Source: Plumapathes pennacea
Lineage: Eukaryota; Cnidaria; Anthozoa; Antipatharia; Myriopathidae
DNA length: 64,000 bases
Direction: 5' to 3'
Assembly: GCA_964036295.1 (NCBI GenBank)
Contig: OZ038465.1
Location: 19,376,831 to 19,440,830 of the forward strand
The notes beneath the pieces were generated by a model. The model had not been told where the DNA came from. It searched no databases and saw only the letters and a program-made list of their open reading frames with translations. The translations under genes and the position numbers were made by a program. Position 1 is the first letter of the stretch. The number at the start of each line of letters is the position of its first letter. Shown piece by piece: positions 1 to 10,495 of this stretch.

Positions 1-2784
1 AATTAGTTCAAACAACGGATTTTGCTCATTTGCATTGAGTTCGGCACGGTAGTGGCGCGACGTTTGAAACGGGCCTTAGTTGCCGCAGACAAATTTCATG
101 GACAGAGCGACTTCTGAACGCTGTGGACGCACGTGCGATTCAACAAACATTATGCAAATTTGATGTCGAAAGAGGCGACCAACGGCCTTTTATAGCGCGC
201 CTTCGTGTTTAAATGCATCTTTTCACCCTTCCGAAGGAGCCTTGACTCTCAAAATTACCTTTTTGAAAGCTCTGAAGTTGTCGAGGTGTCTTTCACATGG
301 TCTGCAGATTAAATGCGGCAAACTTTCGTTCTGTGGCAACGAGCTGCTGTAAAACTCTTTCGCTGTTTCGAGAAGTGCCTTATTAGCTCAGTTTTCCGCA
401 TACGTTTTTACAGTGGTCTCCCACAGAACTACAAGGCCTGCAACAACTTGACTTGTTGTTCAGACGCAGCGTAAACTACATGGGATGTGTTAAATTTTTA
501 TATCCAATTTTTTCTTTCCCCAGTAGACAAAATAAAGTAAATTTCCGACTTAACGGCCCTTCCCTTGGTTTCCTCTTTTGCAACCGGCCAGATTCTGGGG
601 GGAGAGAGGAATGAACGAGAGGAGGGGAAGAGGGGAAAATTCCGCAACGGACGAACGCATTTCGCAGCCGCAATCAGCGGTAAAGAACACGGGTATGATT
701 TGCCCTGCAAACAGAAAGGGGAATGTCACTCGATATTTTTTGTAAATTAGCCTCCGACCAGTTGGGATTCTTAACACATTTGCGTTCAGTTTATGATATT
801 TGGTTTCTGCATTTCAAGTCTCCCCAATTATCACGGCAAGTGCTAAATACATTGAGACATAAATAGAGTGATTTATTTATTTTATTTTATTTTATTTTAT
901 TTATATTCTCAGAGTATGAGTGTTTTGAAATGTTAAACAGAAACTAGCATCACAATAAGGCATTACCTTTTATTGGGTCAAATTAAGTTCGAGCCACGCC
1001 CGTTTTAGTACCTCAACAAAAATTCCCGACGAGCATCCCCGTTATTTTGATGTGGGATCCCCCCGCCCCAGTGGGGAACAGCAACGTGGGTGAAACAATA
1101 TAACTAATCACAGAAGACAAAAGCAGAGGTTATTCTCCTCTCTCGCGTGTTATTGATCACCGAAGATGGAAAATAACCTCTGGTACCCAGGGTAAATTTG
1201 GGAGTGCCGTGCCAAAGACAGTTGTCGTGTAAATGGGGCTTTGTTGTCAAACTATTTCACACTTTGTACTTTATGAACACGACACACGTGGTGAACGCGC
1301 CAGTTGTCATGACAACTTTTGTTGGGTTTGCGCGCGTGCCTAAACTTGCACACTTTGTGCGTCCGCTGATTGTAAATTCATAAAAAGTTGTTTTGTGGAG
1401 TCGGGAAAAGGGAGAGTAAGGGAATGCAAAACGAGGGATTTCGTTCACGCTACGTAACGGGACGATGGATATAGAGTGGATTGGAAGCTCCATTAGTTGG
1501 CTCTCCTACACCGTCGAGTGTTCATTTGTTCTGTGGTAAACGCGGCGGCCAACTTGTGTACAGACAATTTAACTTGGCGCTGTCCTCTCACTTGAAACTT
1601 TCTCGAGAAGGTGCATTTGTGAAGGTACTTATTGTTTTGTGTACGATTCAGAGTTTTATCTGTGGCGGCGAAGCTGACCGATTGATTGACTTTTTATTAC
1701 GACTTCAAATCGTCGATTCATTTACAGCTAATAAGGTCAGCTTTGATGCCATTTACTCGTTTTGTCAGTCTATTACCTAATTGCATTAAGTAGCTAGTTT
1801 AACAGTTTAAGCGCTGCACCTATATTGAGCCACACGCCTGCTATATCTGATCTTCATATTTACTTCACGCCATTTGATCAGAGTCGAGAACGTTCCAATT
1901 GTCAAGGGACAATTCGGAACAATTTGGAAGTTTATTATAAAGAATAATATTTCGGCTATCCTGGAGCGAACTTGTATTTGCAAACGGAAGGACTCACATT
2001 TGACCTTCGGACTTAGGTTTGCAGTAGCCTTTAGGAGCATAGTTCATAAATGAGGTCAGCGAAGCATTTGCGTGTGCAGCACAAACCGCAGGAAAGGCAT
2101 GGCGCCAGGTTTGCTACGAATGTGCCTGTCGGTAAGCTTTACCCGCACGATTTGAGCTAAGCTGCCAAGTGGTTGCACAGCATCGTGATGCACAGACACC
2201 TTAGGAGTCTTTGTAGTCGCCTATGCCATGGAAATTCCGTCCATTCCTTTCCGGTCTAATCTCATTGTGGTTTTGCTATCCAATTTAGTTGTCTACCCAA
2301 ACGGAAGTTTGTAATCGCTGTACGTGCTCCCTGAGCATACTTAAACCGGTAGTTTGCAGTTGAGTGGGGTTGAGTTAGAGTTGTGACTTGGAGCCCGAGC
2401 TCTCCGTTAATCTCGAAGCTCAAGAGCTCAGCACTGAATCACGAATAAAGAAGTCATCGAGTACAGAAGCGAGTCCCCTAAAATCTGCTCCGTAACACAA
2501 TATCGAACTTCCGATCATAGATCAGTTGTTGAGATTTGTATGATCGTGGCTTGTTTGTTGTTGTCACCACAATCTAGTATTTTTTGTTGTTGTTCCGTAT
2601 TGTGTTAAGCGGCTTTAAAGCAAGAAATGATTAAGGCCCGATTGTTTGAAGCAAGGTTAAGCTAACCCCGGGTTAAACCCAAACTTTGTTGTCATTTTTA
2701 AGCCAAAAAACAAAATAGTTTGGCCACAAAAGGACTCCATCGCTATGTTTTAAGCAAGAACAAACTTTATAGCTAGTTATTTAA
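1..2784. other. Gene-poor interval, no gene recognised
   Basis: I see no convincing coding region in this stretch. All open frames are under about 100 codons, without recognisable motifs. A short simple repeat lies at 871-905. The stretch near 2310-2500 has an AATAAAG and an LTR-like feel, but no target duplication or partner LTR could be found. The rest looks like unremarkable AT-rich intergenic or intronic DNA. Confidence 0.5.
871..905. repeat. (TTTTA)n simple repeat
   Basis: A run of about seven pentanucleotide TTTTA/TTTA units is directly visible. It is a short microsatellite with no associated gene. Confidence 0.85.
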
Positions 2785-2967
2785 CAAATTGACGTCAGTT
2801 TTTTATGTGTCTGTCCTCTTATTGATCATGAAACGCGTCATAACATTGTCAAAAAGTTGTGGATCCACGAGGCGCTTCGCCGAGTGGATCCGCAACTTTT
2901 TGACAATGTTATGACGCGTTTCATGATCAATAAGAGGACAGACACATAAAAAACTGACGTCAATTTG
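2785..2967. repeat. Left terminal hairpin of fold-back element
   Basis: This 183-bp stretch is an almost perfect palindrome centred near 2876, within a GGCGCTTCGCC-like core and flanked by BamHI-like GGATCC words. The same hairpin occurs at the opposite end of the element, so each terminus of the large palindrome is itself a palindrome. It could have been a separate hairpin MITE that was later captured. Confidence 0.85.
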
Positions 2968-3902
2968 TTTTTTACAATAACAAAACTCAAACGACGACGC
3001 GGGGAAAACACGCAAGAAAACTGGATTTTGTTCGATTTGACCGAAATGTTGTCAACAACTTTTCCCGCTTTCTAATTGGTCGAGGTCGAAATTCAAGACA
3101 TTTCATTGGCCAAAAAGTGACAGCTTGACGTAAGCATTTCGCGCGTTCAAAATAAAATTTTGTCAAAGAAGTTGGAAAGAAATGAAACTAGACGCTTTTC
3201 TGCTGCGGTTTTCTCGACAATTTCAAGACAAAGCTCAAGGAAATTCGCCTCTGAACACTTCTGGTTCTCTACTTCAAATGCCGAATGTCGCTTTTGCAAG
3301 AACTGAGGTAAATTTGAAGCTGAATTCACCTTCTTCGTCCAAATCACTGTCGTCAGCACTCGATTTTATGTGTTATTGTAAAAAAAAGAATTGGTTTATG
3401 CTTAGCGTGCGTCTATCGAGTTTTTTACAATAACACGTCAGTTTCTCGCTTTGTGATTGGCTAATTTTCATTATCAATAAGAGGACAGACACATAAAATC
3501 GAGTGCTGACGACAGTGATTTGGACGAAGAAGGTGAATTCAGCTTCAAATTTACCTCAGTTCTTGCAAAAGCGACATTCGGCATTTGAAGTAGAGAAGTA
3601 GAGAACCAGAAGTGTTCAGAGGCGAATTTCCTTGAGCTTTGTCTTGAAATTGTCGAGAAAACCGCAGCAGAAAAGCGTCTAGTTTCATTTCTTTCCAACT
3701 TCTTTGACAAAATTTTATTTTGAACGCGCGAAATGCTTACGTCAAGCTGTCACTTTTTGGCCAATGAAATGTCTTGAATTTCGACCTCGACCAATTAGAA
3801 AGCGGGAAAAGTTGTTGACAACATTTCGGTCAAATCGAACAAAATCCAGTTTTCTTGCGTGTTTTCCCCGCGTCGTCGTTTGAGTTTTGTTATTGTAAAA
3901 AA

Positions 3903-4085
3903 CAAATTGACGTCAGTTTTTTATGTGTCTGTCCTCTTATTGATCATGAAACGCGTCATAACATTGTCAAAAAGTTGCGGATCCACTCGGCGAAGCGCCT
4001 CGTGGATCCACAACTTTTTGACAATGTTATGACGCGTTTCATGATCAATAAGAGGACAGACACATAAAAAACTGACGTCAATTTG
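3903..4085. repeat. Right terminal hairpin of fold-back element
   Basis: This 183-bp palindrome is the reverse-complement counterpart of 2785-2967. By eye the two differ at very few bases, for example in the AGTTG(T/C)GGATCC stretch. Confidence 0.85.
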
Positions 4086-4089
4086 TTAA

Positions 4090-4204
4090 ATGGATGCACG
4101 CGGGAAGTTGGGAGAGCACGAGAGAAGCGTAAGAGTTGCTCGAGGCGTAGCCGAGAGCAACTCTAGCTTCACGAGTGCTCTCCCAACTTCCCAAGTGCAT
4201 CCAT
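4090..4204. repeat. Hairpin MITE (115-bp palindrome)
   Basis: ATGGATGCAC at the left pairs with GTGCATCCAT at the right. Between them are complementary GGGAAGTTGGGAGAGCAC arms and a CGAGGCGTAGCCGAG core. The sequence just downstream (about 4205-4260, with ATAGATGCACAGC and CCAATTCTTTTATAACAC) is an inverted, diverged match to the spacer of the neighbouring fold-back element (about 3365-3420). The two elements therefore seem related or mutually inserted. Confidence 0.75.
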
Positions 4205-4340
4205 AACTCGATAGATGCACAGCTAAAAGCATGAACCAATTCTTTTATAACACAGACACACGAAATTACGAGCAAAAACAAATTTTCAATTCTGATTGAA
4301 TGCAAAATTCTCTTTCGACGCGCAAAAGGCAAAATAAACT

Positions 4341-5369
4341 CTCATTGGATGATTGAAAACACGCCACAACTTACTAACATTTCTGCCAGTTAAAAGTTGA
4401 TGAGTGTCGATGAAAAAGATGTCGTTTAATCGACGAAAACACCAAAAGTACTGTTAACCTGGCGTGGTGAAGCCAGCAGCCTTCGGTGACTTTGGAATTC
4501 GTGACGATGTAAATGTTTTGAACGGTACAATTGTTGACTAGATGAACGCTTCAAGTCGCCGCTTCAAAACAACGTGAGATTCACCTTGAACTATAGCAGA
4601 CAATGCGGGTCTGGAGAAGCAAAGTGATCCGCCGAAGAATGTAAACAATCACCATAAGCGAAAGAGATGGAAATGTTTGCCGAGCGGACTTGTTTGTTAT
4701 TCGAGCTGCCAGCAAACTGTACTGTAAACACTGCAAGTATAGCGGCTTTCGGAATGAATGAACGCCGTTTCATTTCAAAGCCATTGAAGGCTTGACGGAT
4801 ATTTATCTTTGCTGTGATGGATTTCACTAGTCCATGAGAATTAAGCCGTCGAGAAATAGGTGAGTTTTGATTCATACAATTTCCTGTGCCGACCGTTGAA
4901 ATACAGAATTTTTCAGACTTGATTACTGATTTCCTTTGGGTGCCGGTTTGACTTCATGCAGTACAAATTTCATCGGAAAATAAAGCTATTTTCTTCTTAG
5001 TTGTAAAGCTTCTGTTACTTTATAAACGAGGAAAGCTAGAAAAAGTCGAAAGGAAGCGGCATTTGCTCACGTCATATTATTGAGCACGGGCGTGCACGAT
5101 AAAGTTATGGAGCAAGCTCTTCGACCAATCAGAACGTGGCTTATATCGCGACTATGTTATAAGCAGTACTGTAATTGATCAACTGGCGACGAAATGAAAG
5201 CCACCTCGAAAGCAAAGCGCTTATATAGCTACAGTTACAGTCACGCTGCAAAACTCTGGTAGGTTTTATCGGCACAATTGTCCCGAGCCGTGTGAGGTAA
5301 CGTTTGAAAAATTGTCATTTGGGGAGGGGTGGTTGCACGCCAGGACCAGTACTCCTCGTCTCATAGAAC
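4341..5369. other. Intergenic stretch, nothing recognised
   Basis: No coding region, tandem repeat or TIR pair was recognised here. The 94-codon minus-strand frame at 4591-4875 has no domain motif and is probably fortuitous. Confidence 0.4.
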
Positions 5370-5538
5370 GCCTGGTTGCTTTTTGCTGTCGTCGTCGTCG
5401 GCCATGTTCAGCTTGTTAGCGGCTTGTGTTTGTTATCGACTTCTTGAGAAAGATTCTCGGGCTTAGCACGACGAGTGAACAGAAAACTTGCCGATTGAAA
5501 TTTCAACTACGCCGCACATAAATCGCCCGTGATTTGAG
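5370..5538 (+). other. Candidate untranslated first exon of the zinc-finger gene
   Basis: The stretch ends in a strong consensus 5' splice site, GATTTGAG|GTGAGT, with the intron starting at 5539. It is more GC-balanced than its surroundings and lies upstream of the zinc-finger coding exon, which begins after a clear acceptor at 7814. Pairing this donor with that acceptor would give an intron of about 2.3 kb. The exon's 5' end is not visible, and I found no TATA box at a convincing distance. This is an inference; RNA reads would be needed to confirm the join. Confidence 0.3.
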
Positions 5539-5787
5539 GTGAGTGTTTGGTTGCGTGCACGTGTCTGCATGGTTTACTTGATCGATCGTGAGTGTGTTTG
5601 TTGAGGTTACGGCTTGTGAGGGATAATCGTTAAATTTTGTTGGTTCGGGGCAAGCAGGATTGCTGATACATCTATAAACTGTTCATACGATAAAACTATT
5701 ACTAATATTCAATTAATCCCCCTTCTTGAACACATCGACACCACACTACTGTATGCACCAGTTAACTGTGATATCCACCTCAGAGAC

Positions 5788-6175
5788 GGGGGGAGGGGGG
5801 GTACTCCTCAAAATTATGGGTGGGAGTGTGCTGCCCGGGACTGAAGACCCTTACCCTATTTCAGACCAAAATTTGTGATTTTCAACCCTATTTCAGACCA
5901 AAATTTGTGATTTTCAACCCTATTTCAGACCAAAATTTGCGATTTTCAACCCTATTTCAGACCAAAATTTGCGATTTTCAACCCTATTTTAGACCAAAAT
6001 GTGCAATTTTCGACCCTATTTCAGACCAAATATCGAAATCTCCAGTCCTATTTCAGACCAAAGGTTAAAATTGATGTCCCTATTTCAAACTAAAAACGCT
6101 GAAAATGATACCCTTTAGGGCGGCACATACCTATATGGCTCATATATGGGACTTACCCCTCCGGGCTCAGAGAAT
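5788..6175. mobile_element. Short TIR element with an internal minisatellite
   Basis: The left end (GGGGGGGTACTCC...GTGTGCTGCCC) and the right end (GGCGGCACATACC...CCCCTCCGGG) are imperfect inverted repeats of about 45 bp. Between them is an eight-copy 32-bp minisatellite. There is no coding capacity beyond the fortuitous frame through the repeat. I interpret it as a MITE-like non-autonomous element whose interior has been expanded by tandem duplication. Target duplication and superfamily were not resolved. Confidence 0.6.
5854..6109. repeat. 32-bp minisatellite, 8 units
   Basis: CCCTATTTCAGACCAAAAT recurs at exactly 32-bp steps (5854, 5886, 5918, 5950, 5982, 6014, 6046, 6078). Later units are increasingly diverged. 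Because 32 is not a multiple of 3, the open frame through it cycles through three different peptides, which argues against coding. Confidence 0.95.
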
Positions 6176-7814
6176 GATGGGGACATGGACTTCCATGACT
6201 GCCATACTTATTATTTCCCCACTCCTTTGGGACCAAACAGCTGACAAATCCTTGAGGCAAAAATTGAAAAGTGATGGAACAGTGAAATTGCACAATTCAG
6301 AGCAGGATGTTTAGGAGGTCCATGTTTATTTGCAGATATTTGAGTTCTTTCTTTACGTTTAGTTGGCATTTTCATTTTTTTTTCTATATCAATTAAATGA
6401 TCATGCAGTCCTCAAATCGAAGGAAATTCTAGGCCGCAACCATAAGCCTGAAAGAGTATCACCAAAAGTATTGTTCCCTGCAACAGTTGATAAAATTTGG
6501 CTTTTGTTTTATAAATACTTGTTTTGTTTGCCGAAAATCAGGATTTTCTGAAATCTATTCTGACACTGTTGTAATGCTTTACTGTACATATGCACTAATG
6601 GTGATTTGTTACTAGACATTTGTCGTGTGCATCTGGTGAAAGCTTCCACTCCTTAGTGCCAAAATACCTTTCAAAAGCGGTAAAATGCCCCACATTGCCC
6701 CACCAATCCTTGAGATTAGGAGGAAGGGGGAGGTAGTCTTCTTGAGATAGGAGATACAGTGTAAGTTTATTGAAGTGAAACATATTATTAACAAGTGATG
6801 AGAAATGCATTACTATGATGATGATTACATTATGATAAAGTGTAATGTGGATCACATCTAGCTAAACTAAACCTCTCTGCCACCCATCCAGGAGATCAAA
6901 AAATAAAATTAGGAATATGATTCATACAGTATTCAGCAGTCTCGAAGAGACTATAAACTAGACCAAAAATTTAGCGTTGCTGAAAACGAATTTTAAAACT
7001 GGGAAATTTTACACTGTAGAAATTCCACAGAACATTGGCTCAAGCAAGACAATTAGTGAATATAAATATATTTATTATACTACAGCTTTGCTCAAAACAG
7101 AAAAAAGACAACAGTGAAGACCAAGAAAAAAACAGTTGAGTGGCAAACATAAAGCCAGTTCAGAGTGGCTTGGGCACATTAGTCAATGCAGTTGGAGGGG
7201 CACAAAAGCTCATCATAAGAAGTTTTGTGAGCAGCCATGTTACGTGCCTGGAACAATAGAATTTAGTTCCTCTGGGAAAGAAAAATTGTTGAAAATGAAG
7301 GATTGAATTTGCTGTTTGGATATTGGTTTGGACTTTGGACTGGAATCTGGACTGGGTTTTGACTAGACTTTGAATTTTTTTAAATTTCAGTATTTGTACA
7401 GCAGAACAGTGACACAGCATTAAAGAAATATCTATTAATAGTATTTTTGCACACTTGAAAACAGTTTTCTTTGAGAATTAAAGCTGTTCAACCATTTTTC
7501 GAGGGGTTGTAGGCTTATGTTAATAAGTATGTTGAAAATTCAATACTCCAATATTTTAGAGGTTTCATTTTCCTGATGATTGTGCACATGTGTATTTTAA
7601 TGTAAAGTAATTTGCTTATGCTATGAACAATTAGTTGTCAAATCAAATAATAAACTCAATCCTTTCTTTTGCAGTGAAGTTGTAACTATGAAACTTTTTT
7701 CTTGGAACATGAAATGGGAAAACAGAGTTTGTGCGACATTTTGAAATTAAAAGGCATACTATACAGTACATGCTGGTTCACAGCTGGGTTTTGATTTGAA
7801 TTTATGTCTTTCAG
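6176..7814 (+). other. Presumed intron upstream of the zinc-finger exon
   Basis: AT-rich sequence without conserved coding potential. Two acceptor-like sites are visible: CTTTTGCAG ending at 7674 and TTATGTCTTTCAG ending at 7814. The second is the better candidate for the coding exon; the first could define an alternative 5' UTR exon. The short ORFs here (for example 6595-6855 on the minus strand) lack motifs. Confidence 0.4.
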
Positions 7815-7864
7815 GAAGTTTGAAGATACATATGTTTGTTTACCATTGAGAACCAGCTGCAACA

Positions 7865-9424
7865 ATGACAGAAAAAAAGAACGCACATCAGACCCAGCAT
7901 CATGTCATCAGAGAAAAGCTTCACAAGTGTGACAAATGTAGCAAGGGCTTTACACAGAAGAGTCACCTGACACAGCACCAGCTTGTACACACAGGAGAAA
8001 AACCCCACAAGTGTGACAAATGTAGCAAAGGCTTTACACAGAAGAGGCACCTGACACAGCACCAGCTTGTACACACAGGAGGAAAACCCCACAAGTGTGA
8101 CAAATGTGGCAAAGGCTTTACACAGAAGGGTAGCCTGAAAAAGCACCAGCTTGTACACACAGGAGAAAAAACCCACAAGTGTGACCAATGTAGCAAAGGC
8201 TTTACACTGAAGGGTAGCCTGAAAAGGCACCAGCTTGTACACACAGGAGAAAAAACCCACAAGTGTGACAAGTGTGGTAAAGACTTTGCAAGGAAGAGTC
8301 ACTTGACAGAGCACCAGCTTGTACACACAGGAAAAAAACCCCACAAGTGTGACAAATGTGGCAAAGGCTTTGCACAGAAGTGTAGCCTGACAAAGCACCA
8401 GCTTGTACACACAGGGCAAAAACCCCACAAGTGTGACAAATGTGGCAAAAGCTTTACACAGAAAAGCCACCTGACACAGCACCAGCTTGTGCACACGGGA
8501 GAAAAACCCCACAAGTGTGACAAATGTGGCAAAAGCTTTACACAGAAGGGTAGCCTGATAAAGCACCAGCTTGTACACACAGGCGAAAAACCCCACAAGT
8601 GTGACAAATGTGGTAAAGGCTTTACACAGAAGGGTGACCTGACAAAGCACCAGCTTGTACACACAGGAGAAAAAACCCACAAGTGTGACCAATGTAGCAA
8701 AGGCTTTGCCCTGAAGAGTAACTTGACAAAGCACCAGCTTCTACACACAGGAGAAAAACGCCACAAGTGTGACACATGTGGTAAAGACTTTGTACAGAAG
8801 AGTCACCTGACACAGCACCAGCTTGTACACACAGGAGAAAAACCCCACAAGTGTGACAAATGTGGTAAAGGCTTTAGAGTGAAGAGTAACCTGACACAGC
8901 ACCAGCTTGTACACACAGGAGAAAAGCCCCACAAGTGTGACACATGTGGTAAAGACTTTGCACAGAAGAGTCACCTGACACAGCACCAGCTTGTACACAC
9001 AGGAAGAACACCCCAAAAGTGTGACAAATGTGGTAAAGGCTTTAGACTGAAGAGTAACCTGATAAAGCACCAGCTTGTACACACAGGAGAAAAAACCCAC
9101 AAATGTGACAAATGTGATAAAGGTTTTACACAGAAAAGTAGCTTGATAAAGCACCAGCTTTTTCACACAGAAGAAAAAACACACAAGTGTGACAAATGTG
9201 GCAAAAGGTTTATACTAAAATGTCACCTAAAGCGGCATGAGCTTGTACACACAGAAGAAGAAGCCCCCCAATGTAACAAATGTTTCCAATGTTTTACAGA
9301 GAAGAAGAAACTGAAGCAGCACCTTCGCAGACACAGAGCGTCTTTTGAGTGTTGGATTTGTTTGATGTTGTTTAAGGAAAAAGAAGTCCTGTTTGAGCAC
9401 ATCAGTCAGCATATATACAGCTGA
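7865..9424 (+). CDS. C2H2 zinc-finger protein with 18 tandem fingers
   Basis: A 519-residue protein made almost entirely of C2H2 zinc fingers, probably a nuclear DNA-binding protein. Fingers 1-16 repeat every 28 residues, starting at Cys22/Cys25, with the pattern C-x2-C-x12-H-x3-H and Krueppel-type linkers (HTGEKP/HTGEKT). Finger 17 starts at Cys470 and finger 18 at Cys496. Both are diverged, with a shortened linker between them, and the protein ends three residues after the last His. No KRAB, SCAN, BTB or SET domain is present. The helix-face positions vary (SHLTQ, GSLKK, SNLTK and so on) while the frameworks are nearly identical, as expected for an array grown by 84-bp tandem duplication. 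All fingers lie in one exon. The ATG at 7865 is the first in frame after the acceptor at 7814. The finger array is certain; the DNA target and orthology are unknown. Confidence 0.93.
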   Translation: MTEKKNAHQTQHHVIREKLHKCDKCSKGFTQKSHLTQHQLVHTGEKPHKCDKCSKGFTQKRHLTQHQLVHTGGKPHKCDKCGKGFTQKGSLKKHQLVHTGEKTHKCDQCSKGFTLKGSLKRHQLVHTGEKTHKCDKCGKDFARKSHLTEHQLVHTGKKPHKCDKCGKGFAQKCSLTKHQLVHTGQKPHKCDKCGKSFTQKSHLTQHQLVHTGEKPHKCDKCGKSFTQKGSLIKHQLVHTGEKPHKCDKCGKGFTQKGDLTKHQLVHTGEKTHKCDQCSKGFALKSNLTKHQLLHTGEKRHKCDTCGKDFVQKSHLTQHQLVHTGEKPHKCDKCGKGFRVKSNLTQHQLVHTGEKPHKCDTCGKDFAQKSHLTQHQLVHTGRTPQKCDKCGKGFRLKSNLIKHQLVHTGEKTHKCDKCDKGFTQKSSLIKHQLFHTEEKTHKCDKCGKRFILKCHLKRHELVHTEEEAPQCNKCFQCFTEKKKLKQHLRRHRASFECWICLMLFKEKEVLFEHISQHIYS

Positions 9425-10123
9425 GGTAAAACCGTGAGTCACAGACTGTAATTTAAAGCTTTCAAACTCGGTTACAGCAAAACTTCTAATTTGTGTCACG
9501 GCTAAATTCCACCCAGAAAACTACCACAGTGTGCTGTACAACTTGAAAAGCCACCAGCTTATGCACTTGAAGTGTGACTTTAAGTTTACACATATACTGA
9601 GTACTAGCATGTATACAGTCACATAAATGTTTTTGAGTATGGGGCATTTTCATTGTAGCCATGATAATTTAAAAAACAGGGAGACAAACTTGAACTGTTT
9701 AATCTCTCAGAGGGTTTGTTTCAGGGCAAACCAAACAGGCGAGCAAAACAGGCTACCATGTTAATGTGTCCCCCAGGTCACCTCTGTTGGTTAATTGTTT
9801 GTCGTTTATTAGAGGGAAAACTCTGATTGTCTTGGACGCAATTGCTAGTTTTTGCTAATTTCTCTACAGCTGCCTTGCTGCTTTGATTTTTTCATTGTAC
9901 TATTTTCTTTTTTATCATATTTTTTTGCATGTGGGGTGTGCTTCTTTTCAATAACTTAGTTTATGCCTTATTTGCCAATATCTAAATGTATTAATATAAT
10001 TTATAGTTATTCAGCTCGATTAGCTTCCTAGCTGTTTCTGAGTAACCTTTACCTATCTTTGACTTTTAAAACTATTGTAGATAATAGATAATTTAATGAA
10101 CAAAAAGGTAATAAACTAAAGGC
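9425..10123 (+). other. Probable 3' untranslated region of the zinc-finger gene
   Basis: AT-rich non-coding sequence following the TGA stop, containing no other recognisable gene. It ends at an AATAAA and an A tract (see next entry). The assignment rests only on adjacency and on that polyadenylation signal. Confidence 0.45.
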
Positions 10124-10146
10124 AAAAAAAAAAAAAAAAAAAAAAA
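10110..10146 (+). terminator. AATAAA polyadenylation signal followed by genomic A23 tract
   Basis: AATAAA lies at 10110-10115, and an uninterrupted run of 23 A residues occupies 10124-10146. The signal fits the end of the zinc-finger transcript. A genome-encoded A tract just downstream is also what the 3' end of a retrotransposed copy looks like. I could not find a flanking target duplication to settle this. Confidence 0.5.
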
Positions 10147-10360
10147 GCTATTGGCACAAAAAACAGAATTGTATTGGACTAACAAAATATATCACCCTCA
10201 TGTCTAAAGGTGAGGGCGCCCGCGATATTCACTTATAATGAGTCTGTCGATTTTCAGTAAAAAACGACTGGGTCGATTAATAGTCCTGGGGCTTATTACG
10301 CGGATGAGTCTGGGACGAAGTTGGTGGGCCTGCTGACCAGTCAGCGGTTACTCTTTCAAA

Positions 10361-10495
10361 ATGGCGGATGTTTTGAACTGGCGGCCAAGATTTCGCCTTA
10401 AAATCTGCATTGTTGGCGATAATACTATGACCAGGGACTTGAATTTACTTGAACGAAAGTTTCAAGCCGTCGGCAATGGCTCAAGCAAAGTATAG
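10361..10495 (+). CDS. Possible first coding exon, 44-codon ORF
   Basis: An ATG in good context (AAAATGG) opens a 44-codon frame beginning MADVLNWRPRFRLK, followed by an ICIVGD-like hydrophobic strand. The frame ends at TAG, but a possible splice donor (GCAAA|GTATAG) sits just before the stop, so this could be exon 1 of an unrecognised gene. The upstream 150 bases are GC-richer and promoter-like. I cannot name a family, and the continuation exon is not evident. It may equally be fortuitous. Confidence 0.2.
   Translation: MADVLNWRPRFRLKICIVGDNTMTRDLNLLERKFQAVGNGSSKV

Larger units (their letters stand above)
2785..4085. mobile_element. Fold-back (long inverted repeat) transposable element
   Basis: Two arms of about 590-600 bp (2785-3374 and 3488-4085) are near-perfect reverse complements around a spacer of about 113 bp (3375-3487). 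The outer ends read CAAATTGACGTCAG and its complement, and both are bordered by TTAA (2781-2784 and 4086-4089), consistent with a TTAA target duplication. The arms differ by an 8-bp duplication (GTAGAGAA) in the right arm near 3595. Mirrored small ORFs appear in both arms only because the arms are copies. No transposase is present, so it is non-autonomous. A TTAA duplication is typical of piggyBac-type transposition, but the termini lack the usual CCC start, so the superfamily is left open. Confidence 0.8.

Noticed and set aside
550-777. Overlapping short frames on both strands at 476-777
   Set aside because: Four mutually overlapping frames of 61-75 codons have no motif and no splice context. 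They are consistent with chance.
2310-2505. Solo LTR of a Gypsy-type element
   Set aside because: It has LTR-like features (TG start, AATAAAG, ending GTAACA), but no target duplication, no partner and no second copy in the window.
3147-3710. Paired small ORFs (LLQMPNVAFARTEVNLK...) as a conserved gene
   Set aside because: The two copies are the arms of one inverted repeat, so their similarity is structural. No start context or domain supports coding.
7811-8734. 307-codon minus-strand open frame over the zinc-finger gene
   Set aside because: It is the antisense shadow of the 84-bp finger repeat (LVLCQVTLLCKAFATFVTLV repeated). Periodic codon structure keeps the opposite strand open.
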